64,000 nucleotides of DNA, taken from NCBI GenBank assembly GCA_028532915.1, contig JAQQAI010000051.1:1-64000 (forward strand), read 5' to 3'. The DNA comes from Sphaerochaetaceae bacterium (GTDB taxonomy: Bacteria; Spirochaetota; Spirochaetia; Sphaerochaetales; Sphaerochaetaceae). Position 1 is the first letter of the stretch. Every line of letters begins with the position of its first letter. The position numbers were made by a program, and so were the translations under genes. Shown here piece after piece: positions 15,918-23,954 of this stretch. A model generated the notes under the pieces. That model had not been told where the DNA came from. It did no database searches and was given only the letters and a program-made list of their open reading frames with translations.

Positions 15918-18793
15918 TCATTCATCTGACAGTTGACAATAAAGAACTTCAGGCTGATATCCTTAGCGGTGAAACCCTTCGGGACCTGCTGGTGTCTCAC
16001 GGGTATATAAGTGTCCGTGACAGTGATGACAAAGAAGGATTCGCAGGAAGTGATACGGTTATACTCAATGACAGACCGGTGTATGCGAACCTTATGCTTG
16101 CTGCCATGGCCGACAATGCAGTTGTGAGAACTCCGCACTCTCTCAGCGATAAAGGCTCATTGAGCATCATGCAGCAGGCCATGATTGACAGCGGTGTGGT
16201 CCAGTCCGCCTATAATGCTCCGGCTGCGGCCTTGCTCCTTACATGGCTGCTTGAGCACAACAGCGACCCGACACGTGAAGATATCAAAGAGGTCCTGTCG
16301 GGAATCTTTATTCGTGATACCGGATATGAGCACTATTTTCTTGCCGTGAAACTTGCACAGGAGAAAATGGAAACAGGACACTATATCACTCCGATCGCCC
16401 CCGAATTCAGAGAACATCTCGATTATATCGGGAAGGTGAAACCGAAAGTTGACGGCAGACAGCTCGTGGCAGGATGGAAATCGTTCGTGGAAGACAGGGT
16501 CGAGCCCGGTGCTTCAACACTCATCCTTCTTCGTTCACCGCATGCTCATGCCTATATAAACAGTATCGATATCGAGCAAGCTCTGAAAGTTCCGGGAGTC
16601 ATCACGATCATTACGGCCTTCAACTGTCCCGACGTCTATTATATGTCGGCCGGACAGGGGAATCCCGAACCTTCTCCATACGACCGCCGGCTGTTCAACA
16701 GAAAAGTAAGACACGTTGGAGACCGCGTCGCGGCAATCGTCGCAAAAACCGAAGAGCAGGCTCTGAAGGCAAAGGAGCTGATCACTGTAGATTATGAAAT
16801 ACTTCCCGCGATCTTCACAGTAGAGGAGGCTATGGCCGAGGATGCTCCGATAGTCCAAAACGGTAAGGTAGAGTTTCTCAGCGGTGCTCCCGATGATCTG
16901 GAAAGCTATAACAGCGATATCGATGAAAGAGAGGGGAAGGTGATCTATCCGTTCCCTCTGCATGCCGATATCCGTCACAATGTGGCTGCGGCAGCCCATG
17001 GGGCTATCGGAGATGTGGAAAAAGGCTTCGAACAGGCTGATGCATTAATTGAACGGACCTACCAGAGTTCCCAGATCCAGTGTACTCCGCTGGAACCGCA
17101 TCTTGTTTTCACGAAGATGGATAACGACAGACTGGTCGTTCACGCATCGACTCAGGTGCCGTTTCATCTGAGACGGATCGTTGCCAAAGTGTGTCAGATA
17201 CCCGAGAACAAGGTGCACATCATCAAAGAGAAGGTGGGCGGAGGATACGGTTCCAAGCAGGATATCCTCGTCGAGGACGTCGTCGCATATGCTACGTATA
17301 TCACCCGTGAACCGATCTATTACAGAAACACGAGAGAAGAGGAATTTATCGCCAACAGTACCCGCCATCCCATGAGAGTCACAGTCAAAATGGGGGCGAA
17401 GAAAGATGGAACGATCACAGGAGTTTACATGGATGTGAGGGCGAATACGGGACCTTATGGAAACCACTGTCTCACAGTCCCGATGAATGCCTGTTCCAAG
17501 ACTCTTCCGCTGCTTACCTGTCCGAATATGAAATTCGATGTGACTACATATTATACCAACATTCCGCCGACCGGTGCCTATCAGGGATACGGGGCTCCGA
17601 AGGGATCTTATGCTCTGATGACGGCTCTGAACGAGCTGGCTGACCAGCTGTGTATCGACCCGCTGGAGATGGCGATGAAGAACAAAGTCGATCGGGGCTT
17701 CATGCTCGAGATTCTCAAGAGCCTCGGAGAAGGAAGAGAAGGCACTGTTGTCCCTGTCGGATCGTGCGGTCTGGACAAAGCTCTCAAAGAAGGGGCCAAG
17801 ATGATCAACTGGGGTGTCAAAGAACGGATGGATGATCCTGAATGGCATGTCGGAAAAGGATTTGCCATGATCCAGCAGGGATCGGGACTTCCCGGACTCG
17901 ATCACTCCACATGTGATGTCGTTCTCAATACGGACGGAACGATCATGATCCACAGCGGAGGAAGTGATCTGGGGACCGGACTCGATACCATCAGTGTCAA
18001 ATGTGTCAGTGAAGTCCTGAAGATTCCCATGGACAAGGTTGCCATTATTTCCGGCGATACCGACACGACGCTGTTCGACACCGGAGCCTATGCCTCGAGC
18101 GGAACCTATTTCAGTGCAAACGCATCACTGAAGGCTGCGAATGATCTCAAAGAGAAGATTCTCAACGAGGCCTCACTACAGATGGAAGAGCCAAAAGAAG
18201 ATCTCTCCATCGAAGCACCCGGTGTTGTGGTGAGCGTAAAAACAGGAAAAGAACTGACGTTTGCAACTTTGTCGCATGACGCGCTGACGGGAGTCGGCAG
18301 GGGACAGCTCGTCGGATACGGGTCTTTTGTGACCAACGATGCGGCAATCCCGTACGGAGCACACTTCGCCCAGGTCGCGGTGAATATCAGGACCGGAGAG
18401 ATAAAAGTTCAGAAATATTACGGGCTTCAGGATGCCGGTACTCCGATCAATCCCGAACTGGCACTATGCCAGATGTACGGCGCATCTCTCAAATCCATCG
18501 GTCATTCACTTTACGAGGATATGATCCTTGATGAGAACGGGGTATGTCTGACTCCCGATTTTACCACCTACGGTGTTCCCATGACCAGTGAACTGCCTGA
18601 TGATTTCAAGATGGTGTTGATCGACGAGGATGACGAATTCGGTCCCTACGGGGCCAAATCTATCAGCGAGATAGCGACTAACGGAGCCGCTCCGGCGATC
18701 GCCAACGCGATTCACGATGCTGTAGGAGTATGGATGCGGTCATGGCCGTTTACCCCCGAAAAGATTCTCAAAGAATTGGGCAAAATTTCATAA
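15914..18793 (+). CDS. xdhD: XdhD-type (selenium-dependent family) molybdenum hydroxylase
   Basis: This 959-aa protein equals E. coli XdhD in size. Residues 1-150 align with the 2Fe-2S domain of xanthine dehydrogenase but contain none of the eight cluster cysteines: VQCGFC has become VQSAYN, and LCRCTGY has become FIRDTGY. No cysteine occurs before C238. The rest is a molybdopterin domain with GGGYGSKQ, YQGYGAPKG, GSDLGTGLDT and the catalytic glutamate in GAKSISEI. The usual FRGFG arginine and EMGQG are altered, which suggests unusual substrate chemistry. The family is linked to labile selenium cofactors; no in-frame TGA or selenocysteine is needed here. Last gene of the run that starts at xdhA; GGAGGT lies 5 bases before its start. 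Confidence 0.9.
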   Translation: MIIHLTVDNKELQADILSGETLRDLLVSHGYISVRDSDDKEGFAGSDTVILNDRPVYANLMLAAMADNAVVRTPHSLSDKGSLSIMQQAMIDSGVVQSAYNAPAAALLLTWLLEHNSDPTREDIKEVLSGIFIRDTGYEHYFLAVKLAQEKMETGHYITPIAPEFREHLDYIGKVKPKVDGRQLVAGWKSFVEDRVEPGASTLILLRSPHAHAYINSIDIEQALKVPGVITIITAFNCPDVYYMSAGQGNPEPSPYDRRLFNRKVRHVGDRVAAIVAKTEEQALKAKELITVDYEILPAIFTVEEAMAEDAPIVQNGKVEFLSGAPDDLESYNSDIDEREGKVIYPFPLHADIRHNVAAAAHGAIGDVEKGFEQADALIERTYQSSQIQCTPLEPHLVFTKMDNDRLVVHASTQVPFHLRRIVAKVCQIPENKVHIIKEKVGGGYGSKQDILVEDVVAYATYITREPIYYRNTREEEFIANSTRHPMRVTVKMGAKKDGTITGVYMDVRANTGPYGNHCLTVPMNACSKTLPLLTCPNMKFDVTTYYTNIPPTGAYQGYGAPKGSYALMTALNELADQLCIDPLEMAMKNKVDRGFMLEILKSLGEGREGTVVPVGSCGLDKALKEGAKMINWGVKERMDDPEWHVGKGFAMIQQGSGLPGLDHSTCDVVLNTDGTIMIHSGGSDLGTGLDTISVKCVSEVLKIPMDKVAIISGDTDTTLFDTGAYASSGTYFSANASLKAANDLKEKILNEASLQMEEPKEDLSIEAPGVVVSVKTGKELTFATLSHDALTGVGRGQLVGYGSFVTNDAAIPYGAHFAQVAVNIRTGEIKVQKYYGLQDAGTPINPELALCQMYGASLKSIGHSLYEDMILDENGVCLTPDFTTYGVPMTSELPDDFKMVLIDEDDEFGPYGAKSISEIATNGAAPAIANAIHDAVGVWMRSWPFTPEKILKELGKIS

Positions 18794-18800
18794 GATTAAC

Positions 18801-18826
18801 GAAGGAGGAGAGCTTTCTCCTCCTTC
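18801..18826 (+). terminator. Strong hairpin after xdhD
   Basis: GAAGGAGGAGA (18801-18811) pairs perfectly with TCTCCTCCTTC (18816-18826) around a GCTT loop, 7 bases after the xdhD stop. The following bases (TTCCTAACTG) are not a convincing T-run, so it may act as a weak terminator or a 3'-end stabiliser. Confidence 0.55.
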
Positions 18827-18835
18827 TTCCTAACT

Positions 18836-18850
18836 GCAACAAAACGCAAC
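18836..18850 (-). promoter_or_regulatory. GCAAC direct-repeat box upstream of ygeW
   Basis: GCAAC at 18836-18840 and 18846-18850 is the reverse complement of the GTTGC pair upstream of ygfK, with the same 10-base period. When aligned, 13 of 16 bases agree (GTTGC..T.TGTTGCA). It ends eight bases before the -35 at 18859, almost the same place as at ygfK. Confidence 0.5.
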
Positions 18851-18858
18851 AAAATATA

Positions 18859-18888
18859 TAGACATCTCTGCGTTCCCCGTGATATACT
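18859..18888 (+). promoter_or_regulatory. Promoter of ygeW
   Basis: TAGACA (18859-18864) and TATACT (18883-18888) lie 18 bases apart and about 40 bases before the ygeW start codon, giving ygeW its own transcript after the xdhD hairpin. Confidence 0.55.
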
Positions 18889-18928
18889 CACATTAATCTC
18901 AATTATAGACCAATACACTGGAGGAGCT

Positions 18929-20128
18929 ATGAAGGACACTAACGCAATCAGAAAGATGATTGATGAATTGAAAGAGCTTAAGACCGAAAACATGTATCTC
19001 AATGATTTTTTCCACACATGGAAAGAAAGTGATGACGAGATCGCTGCAACCTTTGCTGTGGCTGAGATCTTACGTTCTATGCGTGAAAACAATATATCAA
19101 GCAAAGTTTTCGACAGCGGCCTGGGTATCTCGATCTTCAGAGACAACTCCACGAGGACCCGTTTCAGTTTTGCCAGTGCCTGTAACCTTCTAGGTCTTGA
19201 GGTCCAGGACCTCGATGAGAAGACCAGCCAGATCGCTCACGGTGAGACTGTGAGAGAGACTGCCAACATGGTGTCATTCATGGCTGATGTCATCGGGATC
19301 AGAGACGACATGTACATCGGAAAAGGTCATACCTATATGAAAGAGGTTGCCGAAGCTGTACAGGAAGGATTCGAAGACGGAGTTCTGGAACAGCGTCCGA
19401 CGCTCGTGAACCTTCAGTGTGATATCGATCATCCGACCCAGTCCATGGCTGATATGCTTCATGTGATCAACGAATTCGGTTCGGTGGAGAATCTAAAAGG
19501 AAAGAAGATCGCCATGACATGGGCGTATTCACCATCCTACGGCAAACCGCTCAGCGTACCTCAGGGAATCATCGGTCTTTTCACCCGTTTCGGAATGGAT
19601 GTGGTGTTGGCTCATCCCGAAGGATACAATGTGATGAGTGAAGTCGAAGAGGTCGCAAAAGAGAATGCAAAAGCCTCAGGAGGTTCCTTCAAAAGAGTGA
19701 ACAGCATGAGCGAGGCCTTCAAAGATGCCGATATCGTCTATCCGAAGAGCTGGGCACCGTTTGCGGTAATGGAAGAGAGGACTCAGCTTGTAAGCGAAGG
19801 AAAATTTGATGAACTCAAAGAACTGGAACAGAGATGTCTCTTGAACAATGCGAACTTCAAGGACTGGGAATGTACAGAAGAGCTCATGAAGACGACAAAG
19901 GACGGAAAAGCTCTCTACATGCACTGTCTCCCTGCGGATATCACGGGTGTGAGCTGTAAAGAAGGTGAAGTTGAAGCGAGCGTATTCGACCGCTACAGAG
20001 TCCCTCTTTACAAAGAAGCTTCCTACAAACCCTACATTATCGCTGCCATGATCTTCCTTTCAAAGTTCAAAGATCCTTCGGCTAAACTTGCTGAACTGGT
20101 CGAACTTGCTGAAAAAAGAATCAAATAA
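18929..20128 (+). CDS. ygeW: Knotted carbamoyltransferase YgeW
   Basis: This 399-aa member of the aspartate/ornithine carbamoyltransferase superfamily is the length of E. coli YgeW. The carbamoyl-phosphate motif DNSTRTRFSF (about residue 70) and HCLPAD near residue 332 are intact. The long insert before HCLP and the overall length fit the knotted group. E. coli YgeW has no proven substrate. In purine clusters it is expected to work in the phosphorolytic direction, releasing carbamoyl phosphate for ATP production. The matching carbamate kinase is not in this window. GGAGGAG precedes the ATG, and a terminator follows at 20171. Confidence 0.9.
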   Translation: MKDTNAIRKMIDELKELKTENMYLNDFFHTWKESDDEIAATFAVAEILRSMRENNISSKVFDSGLGISIFRDNSTRTRFSFASACNLLGLEVQDLDEKTSQIAHGETVRETANMVSFMADVIGIRDDMYIGKGHTYMKEVAEAVQEGFEDGVLEQRPTLVNLQCDIDHPTQSMADMLHVINEFGSVENLKGKKIAMTWAYSPSYGKPLSVPQGIIGLFTRFGMDVVLAHPEGYNVMSEVEEVAKENAKASGGSFKRVNSMSEAFKDADIVYPKSWAPFAVMEERTQLVSEGKFDELKELEQRCLLNNANFKDWECTEELMKTTKDGKALYMHCLPADITGVSCKEGEVEASVFDRYRVPLYKEASYKPYIIAAMIFLSKFKDPSAKLAELVELAEKRIK

Positions 20129-20170
20129 CATAAAAAGAGTCTTCAATATCCCCCCAATAGAATAAATTAT

Positions 20171-20208
20171 GAGCTGCCTGAACTTCAAGGTTCGGCAGCT
20201 CGGCTTTT
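20171..20208 (+). terminator. Terminator after ygeW
   Basis: GAGCTGCC-T-GAAC pairs with GTTCGGCAGCTC (20171-20201), with one bulged T, and is followed by CTTTTAT. It closes the purine island on the plus strand. The next 90 bases, up to the opposing terminator at 20299, contain nothing that I can name. Confidence 0.75.
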
Positions 20209-20298
20209 ATCGGTATGGTAGATCTGAATCCACCAGGATGATTTGCGAAGAAGTCCGTACGATTTTTCATTTTATTTTCTGCTTGTGATAGTTGAGAT

Positions 20299-20333
20299 AA
20301 AAAAAAGCCCCCGCGACAAGATGCGGGGGCTTT
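20299..20333 (-). terminator. Terminator of the 20349-20777 gene
   Basis: GCCCCCGC (20307-20314) pairs with GCGGGGGC (20323-20330). On the minus strand the stem is followed by eight T residues. It directly follows the stop of the minus-strand membrane protein gene. Confidence 0.85.
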
Positions 20334-20348
20334 ATCTGATCGTTTCAG

Positions 20349-20777
20349 TTACCAGACTCTGTGCATGTAGGTCAGTCTCGGACCGAAATGATAGGTTCTG
20401 GTGATCGATCCGAAATCTGCTATGTGCCATGCGAAGGATGTCATGGCTACAATGGCAAATCCGATTGCGACCACAGAAACAACAAGACCGATGACTGCAA
20501 GAATCTTCGCCACATGATTCATATCGTTATCGAACTGCTTTCTCGATTGACGGACCTGATACAACGAGATCACGCCGAGAATCAATCCAAGAATTCCACC
20601 GAGTCCGAATACCATGAAGGGTGAGAGCAGGGCGAGAATTCCCAGGACCAATGCAATAATAGAATGGATATCATAATAGGGGAGTGATCTTATTCCGCCC
20701 GTATCCTCTTTGACCTCTTCTACTTCTACTGTCGTCGCATCAATATTCTTTTCAGTATCTTTTTTTTCTTCGCTCAT
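20349..20777 (-). CDS. Small two-helix membrane protein (DUF4190-like)
   Basis: This 142-aa protein has an acidic, charged cytoplasmic N-terminus (about 40 residues) and two hydrophobic hairpins rich in Gly, Leu and Ile (about 47-80 and 96-120). They are joined by SLYQVRQSRKQ, the layout of DUF4190-type membrane proteins. Function unknown. The start at MSEEKK is chosen because AAGGAGG lies 6 bases upstream; an earlier in-frame codon at 20798 would cover that site. A short inverted repeat, CCTATTG-G-CAATAGG (20837-20851), upstream may be a regulatory site. It is a single-gene unit with its own strong terminator. Confidence 0.65.
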   Translation of the reverse strand: MSEEKKDTEKNIDATTVEVEEVKEDTGGIRSLPYYDIHSIIALVLGILALLSPFMVFGLGGILGLILGVISLYQVRQSRKQFDNDMNHVAKILAVIGLVVSVVAIGFAIVAMTSFAWHIADFGSITRTYHFGPRLTYMHRVW

Positions 20778-20910
20778 TATACGCCTCCTTACTGACATAT
20801 TGGTTAGTATCTACATTCATAATAATCACGGCACGACCTATTGGCAATAGGACAGTTAATCCCTATGTACAGAATGAATAAGATGAAGGTAAAGATTTGA
20901 TGAAGATTGC

Positions 20911-21684
20911 TCAGCGGGTGATAATGAGCTTTCCTTCGTGTTGTATTGTCTGCAAAGGAGTATCGTAAAGGGCAGTCAGTCGCTCATCGGTACATCCTTC
21001 TTTCACTGACCCGCTGTAAAGAAGGGATCCCTCCTTCAGCATGACCACCTCATCTCCGATGTCTGCAGCTATGGAAGGATCATGCGTCGTAATAAGAAGA
21101 GTAATTCCCCTTTTTTTGAGCGAAGACAGGATTTGAAGAACCCTCGCAGTGTTTCCCGGATCGAGAGAACTTGTGGGTTCGTCGAGAAGAATCACTTTCG
21201 GCTGCTGGGCGAGAACCCGTGCCAACAGCAGCAGCTGATGCTCACCACCGCTCAATGTTGTGGACGGACGGTGCGCAAGCTGAGCCATTCCGACACGTTC
21301 AAGAGAATCGTAGGCGATCTCGATATCTTCTTTTCCCGGGTTTTTCATATATTCCACATAGGGACTTCTTCCGAACAGGACATATTCGATGGAGCTGAAC
21401 GAGAATCGCGACCGTTCGTCCTGGGGAACCAGACCGACATTCTTTCCCAGTTCCTTTTTACTGAAATCGTTCAAAGGAGTACCGAAAAGAGTCACAGATC
21501 CCTGTGAAGGCTGTTTGTAGGCGAGAAGGATATCCATCAAAGTTGATTTTCCTGCTCCGTTAGGGCCGAGAAGAGCCGTAGTTCTTCCCTTTGTGATGCG
21601 GACACTCAGGTTATCGAGAGCCAGCAGCGCATTGGTGGGATACCTGAAGGATACATGATGAAGGGTGTAGGCGTCAGTGTTCAC
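20911..21684 (-). CDS. ABC transporter ATPase, iron-siderophore/cobalamin type
   Basis: This 257-aa nucleotide-binding subunit has Walker A (GPNGAGKST near residue 39), the signature LSGGEHQ, and Walker B with ILLDEPTSSLD. It powers import through the membrane protein encoded just upstream, with which it overlaps by four bases (ATGA). The FecE/BtuD-like group carries siderophores, haem or vitamin B12, and sequence alone does not say which. It is the last gene of the three-gene unit. Confidence 0.85.
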   Translation of the reverse strand: MNTDAYTLHHVSFRYPTNALLALDNLSVRITKGRTTALLGPNGAGKSTLMDILLAYKQPSQGSVTLFGTPLNDFSKKELGKNVGLVPQDERSRFSFSSIEYVLFGRSPYVEYMKNPGKEDIEIAYDSLERVGMAQLAHRPSTTLSGGEHQLLLLARVLAQQPKVILLDEPTSSLDPGNTARVLQILSSLKKRGITLLITTHDPSIAADIGDEVVMLKEGSLLYSGSVKEGCTDERLTALYDTPLQTIQHEGKLIITR

Positions 21685-22718
21685 AGTTTTACCCCCGACT
21701 GTCTGCTGCTGAGGATGAAGATGAACAGTATCGCACCGAAAAGACTGGTGATGATACCCAGCGGTATCTCACTTGAAAGAAGTGTCCTTCCCAGAGTGTC
21801 GCTTATCAGCAGAAAAAGGGCTCCCAGCATCATCGATCCGGCCAGAGAATAGCGCGAGTCGCTGGTGAACAGCCTGCGGGCGAGATGGGGAACGATCAGA
21901 CCGACCCAGGAGACAAGCCCTGCGACTGAAATGATCGAAGTCGTAGCAACTGTCGCCACTATCAGAAGAATGATTCTCTCTCTGACGACCGAAAGGCCCA
22001 AAGTGTGTCCCGTTCTGTCTGGCAGAGAGAGAAGATTGATTCTCCATCGCACGCTGAAAAGTACGATGAGAGAAATCATCATCGTCGGAATGACACTTAC
22101 CGCCCGCTCCCACGTCGAGTTGTACAGTCCGCCCATCATCCAGAACGTGATTTCCTGCAGGCTGGTCGTCGGGTCGGCAAGCACTTTCACCACAGACAGC
22201 AGAGATGAGAATATTGCACCGACTGCGATACCCGAGAGAACAAGACGCAATATCCATCCTCCGAAGCGGAACCGATGTGCGATCCTGTAGGAGAGATAGA
22301 GAGCCAGCAGGGCGAAGAATGTCGCACTTAACTGAACGTAGAAGGAGCTGTATCCGTAAAAGACTATGACCGCGGCGGCTCCGAAAGCAGCTCCCTGACT
22401 TACTCCCAGAAAACCGGGTTCCACAAGAGGGTTCGCGAACAGCATCTGAAATACGAAACCGGCAGCAGCCAGTGATGCTCCTCCCAGAATCGCAAGAATG
22501 ATCCTCGGCATCCTGATATTCACAACGATCTTTCCCATGAGGGGATCGTTCAGAAGGCTGTCCAATGAGACAAATCCTACAGACGGGTATCGCCCGAAAA
22601 GGAGGGAGAGGAAGGTGAAAACGACTAGCGATGCTGCAAGAAGGGCTAACCGTTTATGGTAGCCCTGTCTCTGCCGGTTATATGTTCTGTTCAAGCGGTC
22701 CAACCTTTTACTAATCAA
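21681..22718 (-). CDS. ABC transporter permease, FecCD/BtuC type
   Basis: This 345-aa FecCD-family inner-membrane permease has about ten hydrophobic segments. The family motif is visible in the stretch AAAGFVFQMLFANPLVEPGF followed by LGVSQGAAFGA. It forms the channel for iron-siderophore, haem or cobalamin uptake. It overlaps its neighbours on both sides by ATGA, so the three genes are translated as one unit. Confidence 0.88.
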   Translation of the reverse strand: MISKRLDRLNRTYNRQRQGYHKRLALLAASLVVFTFLSLLFGRYPSVGFVSLDSLLNDPLMGKIVVNIRMPRIILAILGGASLAAAGFVFQMLFANPLVEPGFLGVSQGAAFGAAAVIVFYGYSSFYVQLSATFFALLALYLSYRIAHRFRFGGWILRLVLSGIAVGAIFSSLLSVVKVLADPTTSLQEITFWMMGGLYNSTWERAVSVIPTMMISLIVLFSVRWRINLLSLPDRTGHTLGLSVVRERIILLIVATVATTSIISVAGLVSWVGLIVPHLARRLFTSDSRYSLAGSMMLGALFLLISDTLGRTLLSSEIPLGIITSLFGAILFIFILSSRQSGVKL

Positions 22719-23800
22719 AGAGATTCTCTATAAAGAGATACAAGGTGATCCAAAGTCTCCTCGTCTTTGATATTATAGAAGGTTTCATAGAAAGTTGCCA
22801 CTTCATGTTCCATATCCATATCGGCAAACTGTTCGGGGTGGATGCTCTTTGCGAGCCACTGAAGAGCAAGAATCCATCTGCTGTTCGGCTGGAAGTAGTT
22901 CACATAATCTGAAGGAGCGAGAAGCAGGTTGTTCTCTTTCACTGCACGAAGCTGCTGCCACTCGGGGTTCTGGTAGATCTCTTCAGTGAAGGAATCGCCT
23001 TTCGACCGGTAGCTCACGATGATGATGTAGGCAGGATCCCAGGCTGCGATCTGTTCGAACGATACGACAGACCAGCCGGTGCTTCCCTTTTCTTCGAGGA
23101 TGGGATTTCCTCCGGCCTTTTTCACCAGTTCTGTCTGAATCCAGTCAGAAGGGGGAATCGAGAATGCCGTGAAACCGTCGGATGTGGATCCCTGAAGAAC
23201 CAGTACATCACTGCTTTCAACACCTTCGATTCTCTGTGCTACATCTGATTCTCTTTCTTCTATCGCCCCTACGATCTCAGCCGCTCTCTCTGATTCCCCT
23301 AAAAGTTTTCCTAGCTGTACGATCTCATTCTTCCATGCAGACGAGGTTTCCAGATCGAGAGCGAACAGCGGGATGTCGAACATATCAGCCTGAGACGCTA
23401 TCGCATCTCTGTTTCTCAGTTTCGTCAGAATGAGATCGGGGTCCATCGCAACGATCTCTTCCGAGTTGATCGTCTGCCCCAGCCGCTTTGTCTGCTGTTC
23501 CTCGGGGACCAGAATCTCGAAGAAATCTCCCATTCCCTGGTCGGTCTTGGCCATGGTCACTTTCGAATTCATGGCTGTCTCGAACAGATAGAGGGCATCG
23601 GCGGGCATGATGGCAGCCTTTCCGATGATCGCGATCGAATCGATCGGATGCTCAACAGTCACACTCTGTGAAGCGGCATCAATGGCGCTGGTAACGGGTG
23701 GAGAAGATGCCTCCTGTTCCATATTTCCTGCAGCGAAGAGGATATTTGAAGCCCACAGCGATGCGATGATCAGAAACAGTATTGCGGTTTGTTTTCTCAT
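22715..23800 (-). CDS. ABC transporter substrate-binding protein, iron/B12 type
   Basis: This 361-aa periplasmic binding protein is of the TroA/BtuF fold. Residues 1-24 form a signal peptide ending FAAGN, without a lipobox cysteine, in a style common in Sphaerochaeta and Treponema. The mature part has the two-lobe pattern with PIDSIAIIG, EEIVAMDPDLILT and SFEQIAAWDPAYIII, as in siderophore and cobalamin binding proteins. It is the first gene of the importer operon, and a partial 26-base palindrome at 23845-23870 overlaps its promoter region, which suggests metal-responsive repression. Confidence 0.82.
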   Translation of the reverse strand: MRKQTAILFLIIASLWASNILFAAGNMEQEASSPPVTSAIDAASQSVTVEHPIDSIAIIGKAAIMPADALYLFETAMNSKVTMAKTDQGMGDFFEILVPEEQQTKRLGQTINSEEIVAMDPDLILTKLRNRDAIASQADMFDIPLFALDLETSSAWKNEIVQLGKLLGESERAAEIVGAIEERESDVAQRIEGVESSDVLVLQGSTSDGFTAFSIPPSDWIQTELVKKAGGNPILEEKGSTGWSVVSFEQIAAWDPAYIIIVSYRSKGDSFTEEIYQNPEWQQLRAVKENNLLLAPSDYVNYFQPNSRWILALQWLAKSIHPEQFADMDMEHEVATFYETFYNIKDEETLDHLVSLYRESL

Positions 23801-23844
23801 GTTGATTTCTTCCTTTATTGAATGATTTCTTCACCAGTATATTA

Positions 23845-23870
23845 CCATTGCATTCTTTAAAATACAATGG
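23845..23870. promoter_or_regulatory. Palindrome at the importer promoter
   Basis: CCATTG at 23845-23850 and CAATGG at 23865-23870 enclose an AT-rich centre whose flanks also partly mirror each other. It lies just upstream of a minus-strand TAATATACT stretch that could hold the -10 of the binding-protein gene, so it is well placed for a repressor such as an iron or cobalamin regulator. It does not match the E. coli Fur box. Confidence 0.4.
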
Positions 23871-23954
23871 CATTGCCTTCGAAATTTACTGATATCCTTG
23901 ATTCACTTTTCTTTTCAGAGTAATGTGTCTACAGGCAGAAATAAAGGAAGATCT

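Noticed and set aside
17045-17953. 302-codon minus-strand reading frame inside xdhD
   Set aside because: Antisense shadow of the molybdopterin domain; no start context or motifs.
15914-18793. Possible selenocysteine codon in the selenium-linked xdhD
   Set aside because: The frame is open and full length with no internal TGA; selenium in this family is thought to be a labile cofactor.
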